Shown: positions 33,945-45,679, counted from the stretch's first letter. The stretch: DNA of 64,000 bases from Pseudonocardia sp. T1-2H (GCF_038039215.1 NZ_JBBPCL010000001.1:806001-870000); one strand, 5' to 3'. Translations and numbers: made by a program. Notes: generated from the sequence alone by a model not told the origin.

Positions 33945-34235
33945 TCACGACGGTCGCGGGCGGTGCTGGGCGAGGCGGCGGTGACAGATCAGGGCGCCGG
34001 CCAGCGACAGCAACGCCGTGATGGTGGACTCGCAGCGGTCGTAGCGCAGCGCCAGGCGCCGGAAATCCAGCAGCCAGGACATCGTGCGCTCGACGACCCA
34101 GCGGACCCGCCCAAGGCGAGTAGAGTGCTCGATCCCGCGCCGCGCGATCCGCACCCCGATCCCGCGCCGGGCCAGGTAGCGGCGGCACCGTGGGTGTGTC
34201 GCGATGCGCCGCCTCGCCCCGGAGGGCGCCCCGCC
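33945..34235 (-). pseudogene. IS5-family transposase C-terminal fragment
   Basis: The minus strand reads RRYLARRGIGVRIARRGIEH, LGRVRWVVERTMSWLLDFRR and LALRYDRCESTITALLSLAG. This is the end of an IS5-type DDE transposase, with the last catalytic Glu in VVERT. The upstream part is missing or replaced, so no working enzyme is made. Confidence 0.78.
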
Positions 34236-34359
34236 GGCTCGAAGGGGCGGGCGACCTGGCGCTGCGCGTAGCCGGCGCGCCTGTTCTAGGGCGTGTCTCC
34301 CGGCTCCGTGGCCTGATTCGGGTGACGCTGTTCCTGACCCCTCCAGGAGGCGCACGAAA

Positions 34360-34716
34360 ATGTCCGCCACACTTCCGACACCGACCGGTGTGAAGGCCCT
34401 GATCCGTGCCCATCGCGACGCCCAGGCCGACCAGCGAGCCGCGATCGCCGCCGACCATGACCGTGACCTGGCTGCGGCCCGGGTGCGGCTCGCCGCGATC
34501 GAGACCCGGATCCGCAATCTCGGCTTCCCCGCGCTCGCCGACCAGCTCGAGACGGAGACGAACGCCGGGGCGGTCCTGATCGTCGCGCTCACCTGCCCCG
34601 ACCAGGAACGCCCCACGACGGAACAGAGCACGACGAAGCAGGACGAGCTCGGCCGTGCCCTGGCCAGGTTCGCGCAGCTGCGAGCCGACGTCGACACCAT
34701 CAGCTCCCGGCGGTAG
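34360..34716 (+). CDS. hypothetical protein, helical
   Basis: A 118-residue protein with a good ribosome site (CAGGAGG, 9 bases before ATG 34360). It is rich in Ala, Arg and Asp with a charged helical pattern (RDAQADQRAAIAADHDRDLA). No signal peptide, membrane segment or known motif is visible. It lies just outside the mobile-element scars. Function unknown. Confidence 0.6.
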   Translation: MSATLPTPTGVKALIRAHRDAQADQRAAIAADHDRDLAAARVRLAAIETRIRNLGFPALADQLETETNAGAVLIVALTCPDQERPTTEQSTTKQDELGRALARFAQLRADVDTISSRR

Positions 34717-35097
34717 GTAGCCGGATGAGCACCGGCGGGACCGGGACCATCGTGTCGGCGTGAGCGCTGCGGCACTCGGGCCGTCGCACCCCGGGCAGCC
34801 GACGCTGCCGACGCGACCCCGGTGCAGATCCGTGACGCCCTCGGCGAGCAGGAAGCGGTGAAAGGGGACCCAGGAGCCGAGGCGACCAGGGCATGCTCGG
34901 CCGATTCGTTTCCTGCGGGCCGTGCCCGCGGACCCGAACGCGAGCCGACGCACCTGCTCCCGAGTGGGGGATGCCCGGTTGCGCTGTGCGAGTAGCGGTA
35001 CCCCGGAGGTACGGCGTGGCCGACGCTCGGAGAACACGCCGATGCCTACGGATGCGACGGCTCCTCGGGGTCGGTCGAGCGGAAGGGACGTGACCTG
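34717..35097. other. intergenic, no gene seen
   Basis: About 380 bases with no convincing coding frame. GTTTCC at 34907 and a short GGTACCCCGGAGGTACC-like repeat at 34997-35013 could be promoter parts; neither is strong. Confidence 0.4.
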
Positions 35098-35543
35098 ATG
35101 GCTGACGCCATGACGCGCACCGCGACTCGTGCCACCGCGGGTGCCCGGCGAGCCGGCCGAGGGGTTCCCACCGATCCGGCGGGAGAGGCCGCCCGCAAGG
35201 CGATGAGTGAGGCCGGCCGGCGGGTGCTGGGGGCGGGGGTCGACCGGGCCGTCTCGCGGGTCGACGATGTCGCGGATCGGCTCGACGGCGCCGCGGAGAG
35301 CGGGGGCACCGCGCTCGCCGGGCTCGCACCGCACCAGCCGAGCCGGAGTCGGCCGGCGCCGACGAGGAGGGGGCCGACGAGGACGCCGCGGGCGAGGACG
35401 ACGAACCGGACGAGCACCGGGCGGGACGCGCGGAGCGCCGCGGTTCCCGCACACGGCGCAGGGACGCGCAGGGCCCGGGACCGCTGCGTTCGGTCCCTGC
35501 CGAACACGCGCCGCGGCGCGGCCGTCCCCGTGCCGACCGGTGA
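35098..35543 (+). CDS. hypothetical protein, probable frameshift
   Basis: ATG 35098 starts MADAMTRTATRATAGARRAG after GGAAGGGACGTGACCTG. The first 75 residues are helical with RVDDVADRLDGAAES. Near 35325-35337 the coding pattern moves to another frame that reads AEPESAGADEEGADEDAAGE, then a basic tail, ending at TGA 35541. An acidic stretch followed by a basic tail looks more protein-like than the zero frame, so one base may be wrong or lost. Function unknown. Confidence 0.5.
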
Positions 35544-35704
35544 GCGAGGCCCGCGCCGGCAGCGGCCCCGCCGCTACCCCGGTCCCGGACGGTGAGCACG
35601 GATCGTCGGGAAGCTCGTGATCCCGCTCCCTCGGTCACCGAGAACGTCGGACGCAGCCGTCGACGATCCCGCAGGCGAGCAGGCCGCGCGCCGGCGCGGT
35701 ACCG

Positions 35705-36130
35705 CTATCTGCTGAAAGGGGTCGCGGTGCGTGACCCCGACGTGCGGCCGTCGAACGGCGCCGCGCTACCCGTCCGGCCGCCGTTCGCCGGGGGCCGAGC
35801 CGCCAGCGCCTGTTCGAGGGCGTGGACGGCCGCTCGCGCGGCGTCGAGGGACTCCTCCCGGGGACCCGCCACACGCGCCGCGAGCGCCTGCAACGCGGCC
35901 GTCGAGTCGGTGGCCACGTGCGGCAGCACCGCGGCCACCAGGCCGTCGAGTGTCCGGCAGACCGTCGTGCGGCCCGATCGCGTCGCGGCGGTCCAGCCGC
36001 CGGGCACCGTACGCACCGCGAGCCCGTCGCTCGCCGCCGTGAAGGTGCGCGCGACGGCGGCGCGCCGGTGCGGGCCGGCCACGCGCGGCCCGGCGGGGTC
36101 CGGCGGCGCACCGCCGCACGCACCGCACAT
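35705..36130 (-). CDS. small protein coupled to the polysaccharide deacetylase
   Basis: A 141-residue frame starting [15 protein letters not shown], with CxxC close to the start as in a small metal site. Its ATG overlaps the deacetylase stop (TGATG), which points to translational coupling. The rest is Ala/Arg-rich with LDGLVAAVLPHVATDSTAAL. I do not recognise a family. The same-strand overlap is the main support for a real gene. Confidence 0.5.
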   Translation of the reverse strand: MCGACGGAPPDPAGPRVAGPHRRAAVARTFTAASDGLAVRTVPGGWTAATRSGRTTVCRTLDGLVAAVLPHVATDSTAALQALAARVAGPREESLDAARAAVHALEQALAARPPANGGRTGSAAPFDGRTSGSRTATPFSR

Positions 36131-37014
36131 CAGGAGGCCGTCCGCGGGCGGCGCTTCAGGAAGTCCTGCGCGATGTCGTCGAACGTCGACCAGCGCACGC
36201 CCTTGTGTCCCGAGATGTGCTCGATCAGCCGCTCCAGCATCAGCAGCACCTGCGGGCGCCCCGAGACGTCGGGGTGGATGGTGAAGGTGAAGACCGCGTA
36301 GTCGTTCTCCCGGTAGACCCAGTCGAACTGGTCGCGCCACATCTCCTCGATGTGGCGTGGGTTCACGAAGCCGTGGCTGTTCGGGCTGGCCTTGATGAAC
36401 ATCATCGGCGGCAGATCGTCGAGGTACCAGCTCGCGGGGATCTCCACGAGGTCGGTCTCCTGGCCGCGTACCAGCGGTTTCATCCACTCACGGGCCGGCT
36501 TGTCGTAGTCGATGCTGGTCCAGCTGTCGCCGACGCGCACGTAGTACGGCTCGAAGTCGCGGTGCATCAGCGAGTGGTCGTAGGTGATGCCGCGCTCGAT
36601 CAGCAGCTCGTTGGTGACCCGGGAGAACTCCCACCACGGGGCGACGTAGCCGGTCGGACGCTTGCCGATCCGCTTCGTGATGAGGTCGATGCAGTAGTCG
36701 AGGATGTCGGCCTCCTGCTCGCGGCTCATCGCGATCGGATTCTCGTGGCTGTAGCCGTGCAGACCGATCTCGTGGCCGGCGGCGACGACCTGTTCGAACT
36801 GCTCGGGGAACGTCTCGACCGAATGGCCCGGCCAGAACCACGTCGACGGCAGGTCGTAGCGGGCCAACAGGTTGTTGAGCCGCGGGACGCCGACCTCACC
36901 GGCGAACATGCCCCGGGAGATGTCACCGGGAGAGTCCTCACCCCCGTAGGAGCCGAGCCAGCCTCCGACCGCATCGACGTCGATGCCGAAGGCAACGAAA
37001 ATCTCCTTGGTCAC
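36130..37014 (-). CDS. polysaccharide deacetylase (NodB) family protein
   Basis: A 294-residue carbohydrate-esterase-4-type protein. FGIDVDAV at the start holds the first metal Asp pair, ATWF-type [15 protein letters not shown] and [14 protein letters not shown] hold the His metal ligands, and a late [11 protein letters not shown] is the family's last motif. It belongs to the soluble actinobacterial subgroup related to peptidoglycan deacetylase/PuuE-type enzymes, so the bond cleaved (N-acetyl, formyl or cyclic amide) is open. GTG 37014 follows AAAGGACACATC. No signal peptide is visible, so it is probably cytoplasmic. Confidence 0.85.
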   Translation of the reverse strand: MTKEIFVAFGIDVDAVGGWLGSYGGEDSPGDISRGMFAGEVGVPRLNNLLARYDLPSTWFWPGHSVETFPEQFEQVVAAGHEIGLHGYSHENPIAMSREQEADILDYCIDLITKRIGKRPTGYVAPWWEFSRVTNELLIERGITYDHSLMHRDFEPYYVRVGDSWTSIDYDKPAREWMKPLVRGQETDLVEIPASWYLDDLPPMMFIKASPNSHGFVNPRHIEEMWRDQFDWVYRENDYAVFTFTIHPDVSGRPQVLLMLERLIEHISGHKGVRWSTFDDIAQDFLKRRPRTAS

Positions 37015-37198
37015 GATGTGTCCTTTCCTCGGACTGCTCGGGCCGGTGTCACGGTGCCAGAGGTGGGGATGCTCGGCTGGGTGCGAGACGGGCTTCGCCG
37101 CGATCCCGATCCCCTCTGACGGGACACCCATGATCGCGACCTGGCGCGACAGGCAGTCGCCCGGCAAGGCGCTCGGAGCATCGGGGCAGACTGGCGGG

Positions 37199-37936
37199 GT
37201 GCGGAGGGACCTGCGCGTGCCGAAGCTCAGCCGCCGCTGCGGGGCGCGCTCGGTGCGTGCGGTCGTGCTGGTCCTGCCCGGCGGGGAGGCCGAGAGCCGG
37301 CGGCGGCACCTGTGGTCGGCCGAGGCGTTCCTCTGGCCTCTGGCGGCCCGGTTCGTGGGGCGGGGGCGGCGGCACGGCCTCGCCGTGCACGTGCTGCGCT
37401 ACCGCTACCGGGGGTGGAACGGCGAGCGCGCCGACCCGGTGGCCGATGCGCGGTGGGCGCTGGCCGAGGTGCGGCGGCGGTACGGGCCCGTTCCCGTCGG
37501 GCTGGTCGGCCATTCGCTCGGCGGCCGGGTGGCGGTCCACGTTGCCGGTGATGCGCGGGTGGCCGGTGTCGTACTCCTTGCTCCCTGGTTGGAGGAGGCG
37601 GATCCCGTGGGGCAGCTGACGGGCCGGGCGGTACTCGTCGTCCACGGCGTTCGCGACCGGCACACCGATCCGGTGATGTCCTACCGGTTCGCGGTGCGCG
37701 CGCGCCGGGTCGGTGCCCGGATCGGCCGTGTCGAGCTGCCCCGTGCCGGCCATCTGTTGCTGCGGCAGTGGCGGGCGTGGACGGTGCGGGTCACCGATTT
37801 CGTCGACGCGTCCCTGATCGCCGGCCGGTTCGACTCGTCGATGCGCGGCGCCATCGGGGCCGTGGGCAGCGGGGGCTTGCGCGTGCACCTACCGCGCCGG
37901 CGGTGGCGTCGGCGGTGTGGATCGAGCCGTTCGTGA
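37199..37936 (+). CDS. alpha/beta hydrolase
   Basis: A 245-residue hydrolase with [11 protein letters not shown] (oxyanion region), [10 protein letters not shown] (nucleophile Ser), the acid region [12 protein letters not shown] and the histidine in PRAGHLLL. The order and spacing are those of dienelactone-hydrolase-like proteins. GTG 37199 is chosen by the coding pattern; the ribosome site is unclear. It is divergent from the deacetylase. Confidence 0.75.
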   Translation: MRRDLRVPKLSRRCGARSVRAVVLVLPGGEAESRRRHLWSAEAFLWPLAARFVGRGRRHGLAVHVLRYRYRGWNGERADPVADARWALAEVRRRYGPVPVGLVGHSLGGRVAVHVAGDARVAGVVLLAPWLEEADPVGQLTGRAVLVVHGVRDRHTDPVMSYRFAVRARRVGARIGRVELPRAGHLLLRQWRAWTVRVTDFVDASLIAGRFDSSMRGAIGAVGSGGLRVHLPRRRWRRRCGSSRS

Positions 37937-38060
37937 TCTGGCCCGGCGGGAAGCCCGTCACCGTGGTGCCCGGGCTGGTACCGGTGTCGCCCGACTCGGT
38001 CGAGATGCCGGTGCTGTCGACCGCCGGCCCTGCCAGGATCGCCGCCGTCGCCCCGGGTGG
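37880..38060 (-). pseudogene. ice-binding-like (DUF3494) domain fragment
   Basis: The minus strand reads AAILAGPAVDSTGISTESGD and [17 protein letters not shown], then [16 protein letters not shown]. This is the N-terminal pattern of DUF3494 ice-binding-like proteins (S-G-I-GD-G-SPGT-VTGFPPG, HAADA). Only about 55 residues remain, with no start and no continuation of the beta-solenoid. Confidence 0.5.
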
Positions 38061-38148
38061 GCGCGGGGCCGCCCGAGGCCGAGGAGCCGGCGCCCACCCG
38101 CGTGGAGCGGGCGCCGGCCCGGGAATGCGGCCGGAAGCCGCATCACCC

Positions 38149-39967
<1,819 letters not shown>

Positions 39968-40202
39968 TCAGGTGACCCGGATCCGCCCCGGGCGATGTGA
40001 TGTCCATGACACGGACCGTCGCACCGCGACGGGCCTCATCCGCGTCCCGATTGTGGACACGGGCCCGTGGCCGGCCGTTCGGGTCCTGGTCACCGTCGAG
40101 CCGGGGCCGGGGAACGCGCCGGCGCCACGCCTCCCGCGCACCCTCGCTCGCGCGGCCGCCTCGTGCAGGTCACGCCGGTGAACGGGGAGCGGTCCTCGTC
40201 GC

Positions 40203-40221
40203 GTGTTCCAGATGTGAACAC
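40203..40221. promoter_or_regulatory. inverted repeat upstream of the AcoR-like gene
   Basis: GTGTTC, 7 bases, GAACAC: a perfect 6-7-6 inverted repeat 38 bases before the regulator's ATG, in the 480-base region between it and the divergent monooxygenase. It is of the size bound by Fis-type helix-turn-helix activators (TGT-N-ACA ends). Confidence 0.5.
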
Positions 40222-40259
40222 GGGATCATCTCGGTCCGGGAGGATGCTGGACGGAGCCG

Positions 40260-42035
40260 ATGAACGACGGGGTTCGCATGGCAGAGATGCTCGAGCGACA
40301 GCTCGCTCATGAACGGGAGCGCTTTCTCAGCTCCGGCGAGGGACCCGCGCGGGTCCGTGCCGAGGTGGTCTCGTCGTGGCGCCGGTGCCTCAGCTGGTCG
40401 GTGCCCGTGGACGGTCTGGTCCCTCCGTACCGCCCCGAGGTCGACCGCGAGTCGCCGCTGCTGCGCGCGGCGAGGCCCGTCCTCGACTCCGTTGTCGAGC
40501 GCCTCGGCGACCTGCAGGTCAGCTTCCTGCTCAGCGACGCCGAGGGCCGCATCCTCGACCGGCTGGCCAAGGAGACGGCGCTGGTGCGGCTGCTCGATGC
40601 CCGCAACGTCGGGCCCGGGTTCGTGTTCGGGGAGGACGCGACCGGCACGAACGGCGTCGGTACTGCCATCGAGCTGGGCCGCACCACGCGGATCGACGGC
40701 TACGAGCACTACTCGTCCGACCTGGTCGCGTTCACCTGCGTGGGAGTGCCGATCATCGATCCGCTGCGTCAGCGCTGCGTCGGCGTGCTCGACGTCACCT
40801 GCGCGGCGGATCGGGACAACCGGTTGGTCACCCTCGTCGCCGAGCAGACGGCACGCGCCATCGAGAGCAGGCTGCTCGAGCAGCAGTCCCGCCGGGAACG
40901 CGCGCTCCTGGCGCAGTTCCTCCAGGCGAGCAGACCGGGTCACGGGGGCGTCGTCGTGATCAACGAGCGCGTCGTCATCGCCAACCCACGCGCCGCCCGC
41001 CTCCTCGAAGGCGTGGACCAGGCGATCCTCTGGGACGACGCGGCTCGCGCGGGCGACGGACCCGTGTGGGGCGAGCTGGCACTCACCGACGGCAGGGTGG
41101 CGTGCACGCGCACCACCCCGCTGCACGACGGCGGTGAGCTGGTCGGCGCGTTGATCGAGCTCCGTCCCTCGGCCTACGAGCGGGACCCGCTGCCGGGCAG
41201 GCCCTCCGCCGACGACGACACGCTGCACCGGCTGCGGCGCACCCTCGTCGGTCGCGATCCGGTGTTCGCCGAGGTGCTGCAGAGAGCGGGCGCCGTCGCG
41301 CCGGGCAGCGTCCTCGTGCTCTGCGGTGAACCGGGCACGGGCAAGCGGGCCCTTGCCGTGGCGGCCGGCCGCGCCCGGCACGGTGCCGACCCGCACGAGG
41401 CCGACGCGGCCGCGGCGGTACAGGACGGGGAGGCGTCGTGGCTGGCGGGGCTGGGCTCCGTGCTCGGCGGCCGGCCCGGGGCGATCGTCATCAGGCACGT
41501 CGAGTTGTTGTCGGCGACCGCGATGCGCACCCTCGCCGCCCTGCTGGCCACTGCCGGCGGCCGGGGATGGTGGTGCGCGGTCACAGCGACCGGGCCGGAC
41601 GCGCCGCTGCTCCCCGGCGTCGAGCAGGAGACGGCGTGGATGCCCCCGCTGCGGGACCGGCGCGGGGACCTCGCCGCCCTCGTCGCCGCGTTCGCTGCAC
41701 CGGCCGCCGTGGCGCCCGAGGTCGTGCAGCTGCTGGCCCGGCTGTCCTGGCCGGGCAACGTCCGCGACCTCCGGGCAGCGGTGTCCCGGATCGTGGCCGC
41801 TGCCCCCGACGGCCCGCGTATCGGTCTCGCCGCCGTACCCAACGACCTGCGCCGCGCCGCGACCCGAGCCACTCTGACCCGGTTCGAGCGCGCCGAGGTG
41901 CACGCGATCCTGGAGGCGCTGGCGGAGACCCGGGGCAACAAGAAGGAGGCCGCCAGCCTGCTCGGCATCTCCAGGACGACGCTCTACCGCAAGCTGCAGA
42001 CCGCGGGCGTCGACCTGGAGAACACGGTCTACTGA
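40260..42035 (+). CDS. AcoR-like GAF / degenerate AAA+ / Fis-HTH transcriptional regulator
   Basis: A 591-residue regulator. A GAF sensor (about residues 80-200, DATGTNGVGTAIE and TCVGVPIIDPLRQRCVGVLD), a shortened AAA+ region with Walker A GEPGTGKR and Walker B AIVIRHVELL, and a C-terminal Fis-type helix-turn-helix (GNKKEAASLLGISRTTLYRK). The GAFTGA loop that contacts sigma-54 is not seen, in keeping with actinobacteria that lack sigma-54. It probably activates the divergent Baeyer-Villiger monooxygenase, as homologues do for ketone and alkane oxidation genes. Confidence 0.87.
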   Translation: MNDGVRMAEMLERQLAHERERFLSSGEGPARVRAEVVSSWRRCLSWSVPVDGLVPPYRPEVDRESPLLRAARPVLDSVVERLGDLQVSFLLSDAEGRILDRLAKETALVRLLDARNVGPGFVFGEDATGTNGVGTAIELGRTTRIDGYEHYSSDLVAFTCVGVPIIDPLRQRCVGVLDVTCAADRDNRLVTLVAEQTARAIESRLLEQQSRRERALLAQFLQASRPGHGGVVVINERVVIANPRAARLLEGVDQAILWDDAARAGDGPVWGELALTDGRVACTRTTPLHDGGELVGALIELRPSAYERDPLPGRPSADDDTLHRLRRTLVGRDPVFAEVLQRAGAVAPGSVLVLCGEPGTGKRALAVAAGRARHGADPHEADAAAAVQDGEASWLAGLGSVLGGRPGAIVIRHVELLSATAMRTLAALLATAGGRGWWCAVTATGPDAPLLPGVEQETAWMPPLRDRRGDLAALVAAFAAPAAVAPEVVQLLARLSWPGNVRDLRAAVSRIVAAAPDGPRIGLAAVPNDLRRAATRATLTRFERAEVHAILEALAETRGNKKEAASLLGISRTTLYRKLQTAGVDLENTVY

Positions 42036-42175
42036 CCCGTGTCGGGCTTCCGGTCACGAGGCGCCGTACACCTCGGCCGTCCGAGCCGAGTTCGCGACGG
42101 CGGTGCGAGCACCGTGCGCAGCGGCCTACCGGCGGCTCCAGGGGCCCGCTTCGCACATTCGTCACACGCCACCGC

Positions 42176-42221
42176 TTGACGTCCGCCGCGCACTGCGCGA
42201 TCGTCAGTGTTCGGACTATCT
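42176..42221 (+). promoter_or_regulatory. nicX promoter with shared block
   Basis: TTGACG (42176-42181), 17 bases, then GATCGT (42199-42204) as a likely -10, followed by CAGTGTTCGGACTATCT to 42221. The same layout and nearly the same 23-base block occur in front of nicC at 52092-52137 on the other strand. The block is a good candidate for the binding site of the cluster's MarR regulator. Confidence 0.65.
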
Positions 42222-42242
42222 GGAGTCGAGGCCGGAGGAGCC

Positions 42243-43289
42243 ATGGACCAGAACCTGTTCAACGACATCTGCCTGCAGCAGCTGACCCTTTCCGGGGTGC
42301 ACGAGGGCGAGACGGTGGCGGTGCTGACCCGCGGCGCGGAGCGCGGGGAGTATGCCGATGCGTTCCTGTGGGCGGTCCAGAAGCTGGGGGCGCAGGGTTT
42401 CCACCTGCGGTTGCCGGCGCCGGCGAGCGCGTCGGGGGGGTGGGCGGTGGGTGACTCGGGGTTGGCGGGGAACCGGCTGGCGGTGGAGGCGCTCAAGAGT
42501 GTGGACATGGTGGTGGACTGCACGTTCCTGTTGTTCTCCCCGGAGCAGTTCGAGATCCAGGCCGCCGGGACGCGGATCCTGACCGCGGTGGAGCCGGCGC
42601 CGTTGTTGGCCCGGTTGATGCCGACCCGGGCGTTGCGGGAGCGGGTGGAGATCGGGGCGGAGTTGCTGGCGAAGGCGCAGACGATGCGGATCACCAGCCC
42701 GCACGGCACCGATGTCACCTACCGGTTGGGGGTGTATCCGACGCTGTCGGAGTACGGCTACACCGATCAGCCGGGGCGGTGGGATCACTGGCCGGCGGCG
42801 TTCGTGTTCACCGGTGGCGCGGACGACGGGGTGGACGGGAAGATCGTCCTTGCGCCGGGGGATGTGTTGTTGCCGTTCAACACCTATGTGCAGACCCCGG
42901 TGGAGATCACCATCGAGCAGGGGTTCATCCGGGATATCCGTGGGGGTGCGGGTTCCAGCGGGTTGGATGCGGATCTGCTGCGTTCCTACATCGAGTCCTT
43001 CGACGATCCGCGTGGGTACGGGATGTCGCATGTCGGGTGGGGTCTGGATGAGCGGGCGCACTGGCATGGGTTGACCCAGTTCGGTGGTGGGATGGGGATG
43101 GAGTTGCGCAGTTTCTACGGCAACGTGATGTTCTCGATCGGGCCGAACAACGAGCTGGGTGGGCCGAATGACACCGCGTGTCATTTCGACATCCCGATGC
43201 GGGGCAACAGCCTCTACCTCGATGACGAGCTGATCGTCGACGCCGGCGAGCTCACCGTCCCCGAGATGAAGCCGGTGGAGAAGCGCTGA
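42243..43289 (+). CDS. nicX: 2,5-dihydroxypyridine 5,6-dioxygenase
   Basis: A 348-residue NicX-type Fe(II) dioxygenase, an M29-aminopeptidase-like fold. It opens the ring of 2,5-dihydroxypyridine to N-formylmaleamate. Signature blocks are HVGWGLDERAHW, LRSFYGNVMFSIGPNNELGG and TACHFDIPMRGNSLYLDDEL, where His, Glu and Asp ligands are expected. ATG 42243 follows GGAGGAG. The maleate isomerase gene starts at its stop codon, and the deformylase and amidase genes are close by, so the assignment is firm. Confidence 0.92.
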   Translation: MDQNLFNDICLQQLTLSGVHEGETVAVLTRGAERGEYADAFLWAVQKLGAQGFHLRLPAPASASGGWAVGDSGLAGNRLAVEALKSVDMVVDCTFLLFSPEQFEIQAAGTRILTAVEPAPLLARLMPTRALRERVEIGAELLAKAQTMRITSPHGTDVTYRLGVYPTLSEYGYTDQPGRWDHWPAAFVFTGGADDGVDGKIVLAPGDVLLPFNTYVQTPVEITIEQGFIRDIRGGAGSSGLDADLLRSYIESFDDPRGYGMSHVGWGLDERAHWHGLTQFGGGMGMELRSFYGNVMFSIGPNNELGGPNDTACHFDIPMRGNSLYLDDELIVDAGELTVPEMKPVEKR

Positions 43290-44035
43290 TGCACGACCAC
43301 CACATCGGCATGATCGTGCCGAGCTCGAACCTCACGATGGAGACCGAGCTCCCACGGATGCTGCGCGCCCGCGAGGAGGCCGATCCGGAGAACCGGTTCG
43401 TGTTCCACGCCGCGCGGGCCCGGATGCAGCACGTGACCCCGGAGCAGTTGCGTGCCATGAACGCGCAGGCCGAGCGGGCGGCGACCGAGCTGGCCGACGC
43501 CCGCCCGGACGTCGTCGCCACGGCCTGCCTGGTGGCGATCATGGCCCAGGGTCCCGGCTACCACTGCACCGCGGAGGACGCGATCACCGCGGCGCTGCGG
43601 GCGGAGGGCGCGCAGGCGCCCGTGATCTCCTCTGCGGGCGCCCTGCTCGACGGCATCGCCGCGCTGGACGCGAAGCGGGTCGCGATCATCACCCCCTACA
43701 TGAAGCCGCTGACCCAGGCGGTGGTCGAGTACCTGACCGACGCCGGCGTCGAGGTCGTGGACTCGCTGTCGCTGGAGGTGCCGGACAACCTCGCCGTCGC
43801 CCGCCTCGACCCCGCCGACCTGCGGAAGCACTACCAGCAGCTGGACCTCGCCCGCGCCGACGCCCTGGTGCTCAGCGCGTGCGTGCAGATGCCCTCGCTG
43901 CCGTCGATCCAGCCGGTCGAGGACGAGGTGGGCATCCCGGTGCTCTCCGCGGCCACCGCCACGACTTACCGGATCCTGCAGGAGCTGGGCCTCCCGCCGG
44001 TCGTTCCGAACGCGGGACGGCTGCTCGCCGGCTGA
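43289..44035 (+). CDS. nicE: maleate cis-trans isomerase
   Basis: A 248-residue Asp/Glu-racemase-fold enzyme that turns maleate into fumarate, the last step of the pathway. The two catalytic cysteines are at Cys 79 (ATACLVA) and Cys 198 (LSACVQM), matching the spacing in known NicE proteins. The start GMIVPSSNLTMETEL is also typical. The ATG overlaps the nicX stop by one base (TGATG). Confidence 0.93.
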   Translation: MHDHHIGMIVPSSNLTMETELPRMLRAREEADPENRFVFHAARARMQHVTPEQLRAMNAQAERAATELADARPDVVATACLVAIMAQGPGYHCTAEDAITAALRAEGAQAPVISSAGALLDGIAALDAKRVAIITPYMKPLTQAVVEYLTDAGVEVVDSLSLEVPDNLAVARLDPADLRKHYQQLDLARADALVLSACVQMPSLPSIQPVEDEVGIPVLSAATATTYRILQELGLPPVVPNAGRLLAG

Positions 44036-44204
44036 CCGGAGCGCGCTCGGCCTCGACGTCGGCGAGCCCGAGATGCTCTACGACGTCTTCTCCGTGGTGG
44101 TCCGGCTCGATCGGGCTGGGGCCGGGCGAACGGAACCTGACGAGCAGTGGCGCGCGACGCCCGAGTCCACCGGGGAGGAGAGCGACAGGACCCCGACTCG
44201 CGAG

Positions 44205-45044
44205 TCAGGTCATGGCGCCGAGGCACTCCCGGAGCAGCGACAGGGCTGCGGGCGGGTTGTCCCAGAACACCATGTGGCCGGCGTCGGGGATCTCGGTCAT
44301 CGACGCACCGGGATTGGTCTTGGCCGCCTCCTCGGCGCCTTCCACCGTGACGACGGGGGAGTCCGCGCCGTACAGCAGCGTCGCCGGGGTCGGGACCGAC
44401 GGCCAGGTGTCGAAGAAGTCCTCGGCCTCGAAGCCCTCGTGGGTGGCCCGGATCGCCTCGGGGTCGCAGCTCGAGAGCCAGCGCGCCCGCAGCTCCTGCT
44501 CCCGGCGCGGCCACCTCGGCCACGCCCGGGCGACCTCGTCCGCGTCGGTGCCGCGCTGCGCCTCGGCGAGCTGGCCGAGGAACGCCGCCAGGGTGGTCGG
44601 GTACGGCCCACGGCCGGGCCCGCTCATCGGCGGGTCCACCAGGACCGTGCCCCGCAGCGGCCGCAGGGTCGCGGCGACCGCGGCGATCCGCGCCCCCATC
44701 GAGTGCCCGAGCAGGAGCGGGTCCGTGCCGATCCCGGGGAGCCCGTCGAGAACCGCGAGCGTGTCGGAGGCGTAGTCCTGCAGGGAGTAGGTCTCGCCGG
44801 AGTCCGACAGCCCGCGCCCCCGGACGTCGACGACGACGGGCCGCACCAGGTCCCGCAGCTCGCGGGCCACGAAGTCCATCGTGATCGCCGGGCTGGTGAT
44901 CCCGGGCAGGACGACCAGCGGCACGCCCGAGCCGCCGTAGTCGAGGACGTGCAGGCGCACGTCCCCGTTCCGCACCCACCGCGACGTGGCGGGGATGTCG
45001 GCCAGGTCGGCGAGCGCGTCCTGCCGGACGCAGCGGGTGCTCAT
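44205..45044 (-). CDS. nicD: N-formylmaleamate deformylase
   Basis: A 279-residue alpha/beta hydrolase. It removes formate from N-formylmaleamate to give maleamate. LPGITSPAITMDFVA is the oxyanion region, LLGHSMGARIAA the nucleophile elbow, and DAGHMVFWDNP carries the histidine. The ATG overlaps the amidase stop by four bases (ATGA). Its place next to nicF and opposite nicX/nicE supports NicD among many similar hydrolases. Confidence 0.88.
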   Translation of the reverse strand: MSTRCVRQDALADLADIPATSRWVRNGDVRLHVLDYGGSGVPLVVLPGITSPAITMDFVARELRDLVRPVVVDVRGRGLSDSGETYSLQDYASDTLAVLDGLPGIGTDPLLLGHSMGARIAAVAATLRPLRGTVLVDPPMSGPGRGPYPTTLAAFLGQLAEAQRGTDADEVARAWPRWPRREQELRARWLSSCDPEAIRATHEGFEAEDFFDTWPSVPTPATLLYGADSPVVTVEGAEEAAKTNPGASMTEIPDAGHMVFWDNPPAALSLLRECLGAMT

Positions 45045-45679
45045 TTGACGCCCCCCACGTAGGCGATCGCGTCGGCCAGTGAGATCACGTCCCCGTACTT
45101 GGCCTGGATGTCGAACAGGTTCGCCTCGGCCGGCCCGTCGGCCCGGTCGCCCACGCACTCCCGCGGGACGAGCACGGGATAGCCGCACTGCAGCGCGTCG
45201 ACCACGGTGGCGCGCACGCACCCGCTGGTGGTGGCCCCGCAGACGATCACCGTGTCCGCCCCCGTCGACGCGAGCAGCGAAGCCAGCCCGGTCCCGAAGA
45301 ACCCCGAGGCGCCCTTCTTCACGATCAGGTGGTCGGCGTCGGTGAACGGCAGCCGGTCGTCGATCTCGACGGCCTCGGACCCGATCGCGAGCGCCCGCAT
45401 CCCGGGTGCCTTGTCCAGCCAGACCACGGTGTCCAGCTCGGCGCGGGTGTACCCGATCGTCGTGTAGACGACCGGCACGCCGGCCGGGCCCGCGGCCGCG
45501 ACCAGCTGCGACGTCGCCGCGACGACCTCGGTCAGGTCCGCGCCGGTCGGGTAGGCGGGGTCGGTGAACCCCTTCGTCAGGTCGACGACCACGATGGCCG
45601 GGCGCTCCCCGCGCCGAACCGGCGAGCCGAAGCCCGCCCGGTCGTAGGTCGCATCGGTCTCGGATCCGTGCAGGCTCAT
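45041..45679 (-). CDS. nicF: maleamate amidohydrolase
   Basis: A 212-residue isochorismatase-family amidase that hydrolyses maleamate to maleate and ammonia. The catalytic triad is visible: Asp 33 (VVVDLTKGF), Lys 121/122 (IVKKGASGFF) and Cys 154 (ATTSGCVRAT). Its start and stop overlap both neighbours by four bases, so it is in one operon with nicD and the dehydrogenase small subunit. Confidence 0.92.
   Translation of the reverse strand: MSLHGSETDATYDRAGFGSPVRRGERPAIVVVDLTKGFTDPAYPTGADLTEVVAATSQLVAAAGPAGVPVVYTTIGYTRAELDTVVWLDKAPGMRALAIGSEAVEIDDRLPFTDADHLIVKKGASGFFGTGLASLLASTGADTVIVCGATTSGCVRATVVDALQCGYPVLVPRECVGDRADGPAEANLFDIQAKYGDVISLADAIAYVGGVK

Noticed and set aside
33245..34300. Complete IS5-type element around the pRiA4b ORF-3-like gene
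   Set aside because: Only a C-terminal transposase piece and one end-like sequence are present; the similar sequence at the other side (CTAGGGCGTGT, about 34287) is in the same orientation, so the two do not form a terminal inverted repeat.
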